Below are positions 61,588 to 64,000 of a stretch of DNA of 64,000 nt, one piece after another. This DNA is from an uncultured bacterium (lineage in GTDB: Bacteria > Bacteroidota > Bacteroidia > Bacteroidales > Marinifilaceae). The notes under the pieces were generated by a model. It saw only the letters and a program-made list of their open reading frames with translations, was not told where the DNA came from and did not search any database. The DNA is taken from contig CAJMSX010000001.1 of the NCBI GenBank assembly GCA_905216195.1, forward strand, positions 1 to 64,000. The letters are read 5' to 3'. Both the position numbers and the translations under genes were made by a program. Within the stretch, counting starts at the first letter, position 1. Every line of letters begins with the position of its first letter.

Positions 61588-62807
61588 ATATTCAGATTGA
61601 GTTTAAAAATAATGAGCTGAAGGGGAAGGTAAATTTACCGGCTTCCAAAAGCATATCGAACCGGGTGTTGATCATCCATGCGTTGTCGGGGAATGAGAAG
61701 GCGGTGGAAAACGTATCGGATTGTGAAGATACCCGACGTATGTTGGAGGTGTTGGGTTCCGCTTCCGACCGTTTTGATGTAGGGCATGCCGGAACGGCGA
61801 TGCGTTTTTTGACGGCTTTTCTGGCTCGCCGGCCGGGAGTATGGGAAATTACTGGTTCTGAACGCATGAAGCAGCGGCCCGTTAAAATTTTAGCGGAAGC
61901 CCTGAACCGGTTGGGAGCGCGTATCGAGTATGCGGAACAGGAGGGTTTCCCTCCTTTGCGTATTTACGGATCGGTTTTAAAAGGCGGGGAGCTGGAAATT
62001 TCTGGGGCGGTCAGTAGTCAATATATTTCTGCTTTACTGATGATCGCTCCTTCTATGGAAAAGGGATTGACTCTCCGGTTAAAGGATAAAACGGTTTCCC
62101 GCACTTATATCGAGATGACGGTTGGGATTATGCGGGAGTTCGGCGCTCTGGTGGAGATTGAAGAGTCGTTGATCCGGGTGAAACCCGGCGGGTATGTACC
62201 TGTCCCTTACCGGGTGGAAGCGGATTGGAGCGGAGCTTCCTATTTTTATGAATTGCTGGCTCTCGCTGCGGAGGGAGAACTGGTTTTGGAAGGTTTGAAA
62301 GAAAAAAGCCTGCAAGGCGATGCCCGTCAGCAAGACGTGTGGGATCGGTTGGGAATAACTACCCGTTTTGAAGGGGAGAAGGTGATTTTACGAAAGAAGG
62401 CTTGCGGAATTTCCCGTTTGGACTGGGATTTTATCGAAATGCCCGACTTGGTACAATCCTTTGCCGTTGCCTGTTGCCTGAAGGGAATTCCTTTTGTTTT
62501 TTCAGGGGTGGAGACGTTGAGAATTAAAGAAACCGACCGTATTTCCGCTTTGATCGAAGAATTAGGAAAACTGGGATTTAGGGTGAAAGCCGGGGAAAAT
62601 CACCGATTGATCTGGGAAGGGGAACGGTGCGCCGTAAGAAGTACCGAAATCGCCACCTATCAAGATCACCGGATGGCTATGGCTTTTGCTCCGGCCGCCC
62701 TGGTTTATCCCGGGCTCCTTATCCAGGACCAAGAAGTGGTTCGGAAATCTTTTCCCTTTTATTGGGAAGAACTGGGAAAACTGGGGGCACGAATTAAAAT
62801 AGAATAA
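61584..62807 (+). CDS. aroA: 3-phosphoshikimate 1-carboxyvinyltransferase (EPSP synthase)
   Basis: The 407-residue protein starts at 61584 (MNIQIEFKNNELKGKVNLPASKSISNRVLI), coupled to aroB by an ATGA overlap. PASKSISNR carries the phosphate-binding lysine. VGHAGTAMRFLTAFLA replaces the more common GNAGTAMR and is followed by GSERMKQRPVKILAEAL. Also seen are SGAVSSQYISALLMIAP, ETLRIKETDRISALIEEL and YQDHRMAMAFAPAAL, the full set of catalytic residues. It is shorter than the E. coli enzyme (427), as is usual in this phylum. Confidence 0.94.
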   Translation: MNIQIEFKNNELKGKVNLPASKSISNRVLIIHALSGNEKAVENVSDCEDTRRMLEVLGSASDRFDVGHAGTAMRFLTAFLARRPGVWEITGSERMKQRPVKILAEALNRLGARIEYAEQEGFPPLRIYGSVLKGGELEISGAVSSQYISALLMIAPSMEKGLTLRLKDKTVSRTYIEMTVGIMREFGALVEIEESLIRVKPGGYVPVPYRVEADWSGASYFYELLALAAEGELVLEGLKEKSLQGDARQQDVWDRLGITTRFEGEKVILRKKACGISRLDWDFIEMPDLVQSFAVACCLKGIPFVFSGVETLRIKETDRISALIEELGKLGFRVKAGENHRLIWEGERCAVRSTEIATYQDHRMAMAFAPAALVYPGLLIQDQEVVRKSFPFYWEELGKLGARIKIE

Positions 62808-62814
62808 TATATTT

Positions 62815-64000
62815 ATGATAGAGAGTTTATTGCATTCTTCTTATTTTGCACTTTTCCTGATTGTTGCCCTGGGTTTTATCCTGGGAAGGCTCAATTTTAA
62901 GGGGATATCGCTGGATGTTTCTGCTGTGATCTTCATCGCTTTGCTTTTCGGACATTTTGGAGTCGTCATTCCGAAGGAATTGGGAAATTTCGGTTTAGTG
63001 CTTTTTATTTTCACGATAGGCATACAGGCGGGTCCCGGTTTTTTCGATTCTTTCCGGGCTAAAGGAAAAGTCTTGATTCTGTTGACGTTTGTCATTATCG
63101 GTACGGCTTGTCTTTGCGGGATCTTGTTTCATTATTTGCTGGGCATCGAAATTCCGGAGGCTGTCGGATTGATCGCCGGTTCGCTGACCAGTACGCCGGG
63201 ATTGGCTGCGGCTATCGACAGTACACATGCTCCTTCGGCTTCTATCGCTTATGGTATCGCTTATCCCTTCGGTGTCATCGGGGTGATTTTGTTTGTCAAA
63301 TTATTACCGAAATTTCTCGGGGTCGATTTAAAAGCGGAAGAGAGAAGACTGGAAGTTTTGCAACGAGATAAGTATCCTGAATTACATACGGGCACCTTCC
63401 GGATCACCAATGCCAACATTTTCGGAAAGAGCTTGATGCAGTTACAGGTGAGGACGATGACCGGAGCTGTCGTTTCGCGGGTCAGGCATGGAAATGCGAC
63501 GGCCATACCCACTTCGCAAACGGTATTGCAGGAAGGGGATCTGATCAAAGCGGTGGGTAGTCCCGAAGCATTGCGGCAATTGGAGTTGCTGGTAGGAGAA
63601 AGATTACAGCAAGATTTACCGCTGGCCCGTTCTTACGAACTGCAGTCTCTTTTACTGACGAAAAAGGAAGTGATCGGAAAAACCTTGGGTAGTCTGAATT
63701 TACAGGAAAATTTCGGTTGCACGGTAACCCGGGTACGCAGGAGCGGTATCGATCTGTCGCCTGAACCGGGCCTGGTGATGAAGTTCGGGGACAAATTGCG
63801 CATTGTCGGGCATCAGGATAGTTTGAGGGAGGTCGCTTCTTTGCTGGGCAATGATGAAAAACGCCTTTCGGATACCGATTTTTTCCCCATTGCCATGGGG
63901 ATTGTGCTCGGTGTACTGGTGGGAAAGATCAGTATTTCGTTTTCCGATAGTTTTACTTTTTCTCCCGGTTTGACCGGAGGAATTTTGTTGACGGCTTTGG
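62815..64000 (+). CDS. AspT/YidE-type transporter with RCK_C domains (partial)
   Basis: The gene is open at the right edge; 395 codons are visible from the ATG at 62815. An N-terminal block of about five or six helices begins MIESLLHSSYFALFLIVALGFILGRLNFKG. It contains FTIGIQAGPGFF and GSLTSTPGLAAAID, the AspT duplication motifs. Two TrkA-C/RCK_C domains follow (residues about 195-350, each with a GDxLxxxG-like turn, EGDLIKAVG and FGDKLRIVG). The second membrane block then begins (FFPIAMGIVLGVLVGKI). Relatives exchange aspartate and alanine or are uncharacterised. It lies 7 bases after aroA. Confidence 0.88.
   Translation, partial: MIESLLHSSYFALFLIVALGFILGRLNFKGISLDVSAVIFIALLFGHFGVVIPKELGNFGLVLFIFTIGIQAGPGFFDSFRAKGKVLILLTFVIIGTACLCGILFHYLLGIEIPEAVGLIAGSLTSTPGLAAAIDSTHAPSASIAYGIAYPFGVIGVILFVKLLPKFLGVDLKAEERRLEVLQRDKYPELHTGTFRITNANIFGKSLMQLQVRTMTGAVVSRVRHGNATAIPTSQTVLQEGDLIKAVGSPEALRQLELLVGERLQQDLPLARSYELQSLLLTKKEVIGKTLGSLNLQENFGCTVTRVRRSGIDLSPEPGLVMKFGDKLRIVGHQDSLREVASLLGNDEKRLSDTDFFPIAMGIVLGVLVGKISISFSDSFTFSPGLTGGILLTAL

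Overview
The window looks like chromosomal DNA of a member of the Bacteroidota, probably Bacteroidales and possibly Odoribacteraceae-like (the family is a guess). The reasons are promoters of the TTG-N19/21-TAnnTTTG type, poor Shine-Dalgarno sequences, GIN-domain (DUF2807) and DUF3244 proteins, a TPR/HTH lipoprotein-type regulator, an ExbB-x-ExbD-ExbD cluster, and an arginine operon that starts with a GNAT protein. Both window edges appear to cut genes: a few possible codons at the left and an AspT/YidE-type transporter at the right.

Region 1 (1-2445) holds an EamA exporter and a sodium/dicarboxylate-type symporter. Region 2 (2468-22238) is an efflux island. It has an orphan LolD/MacB-type ATPase, two tandem overlapping TetR regulators, and a long plus-strand run encoding TolC, HlyD, two ABC-2 permeases, an RND adaptor, an RND pump and a second TolC. 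A Hin-type serine recombinase on the opposite strand follows, then a paralogous adaptor-RND-TolC operon. Region 3 (22257-28339) holds a Tricorn-like S41 protease, an intergenic stretch of strong hairpins, a DUF3244-like secreted protein and a TPR regulator.

Region 4 (28370-35763) is a TolC-HlyD-GIN-GIN operon divergent from a sigma-54 response regulator and its histidine kinase. The operon and the ATPase 30 kb away share the same sigma-54 promoter and the same long palindrome at identical spacing. They therefore look like one regulon and perhaps parts of one export machine.

Region 5 (35773-39898) has uridine kinase, an M28 peptidase and glutamine synthetase. Region 6 (40139-47552) is the arginine operon: GNAT, argG, argC, argD, argB, an argE-like gene and argH, behind operator-like repeats that overlap the promoter. 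Region 7 (47726-52239) has a small secreted protein, a second sigma-54 response regulator and a convergent hybrid kinase overlapping at the 3' ends. Region 8 (52591-59939) has tRNA-Arg(CCG), the exbB/exbD cluster, asparaginase and TatD, glutamate dehydrogenase and dprA. Region 9 (59940-64000) has a promoter-driven structured RNA candidate resembling a 6S-type hairpin, then aroB-aroA and the partial transporter.

All calls rest on reading the sequence and translations. No database search was run.
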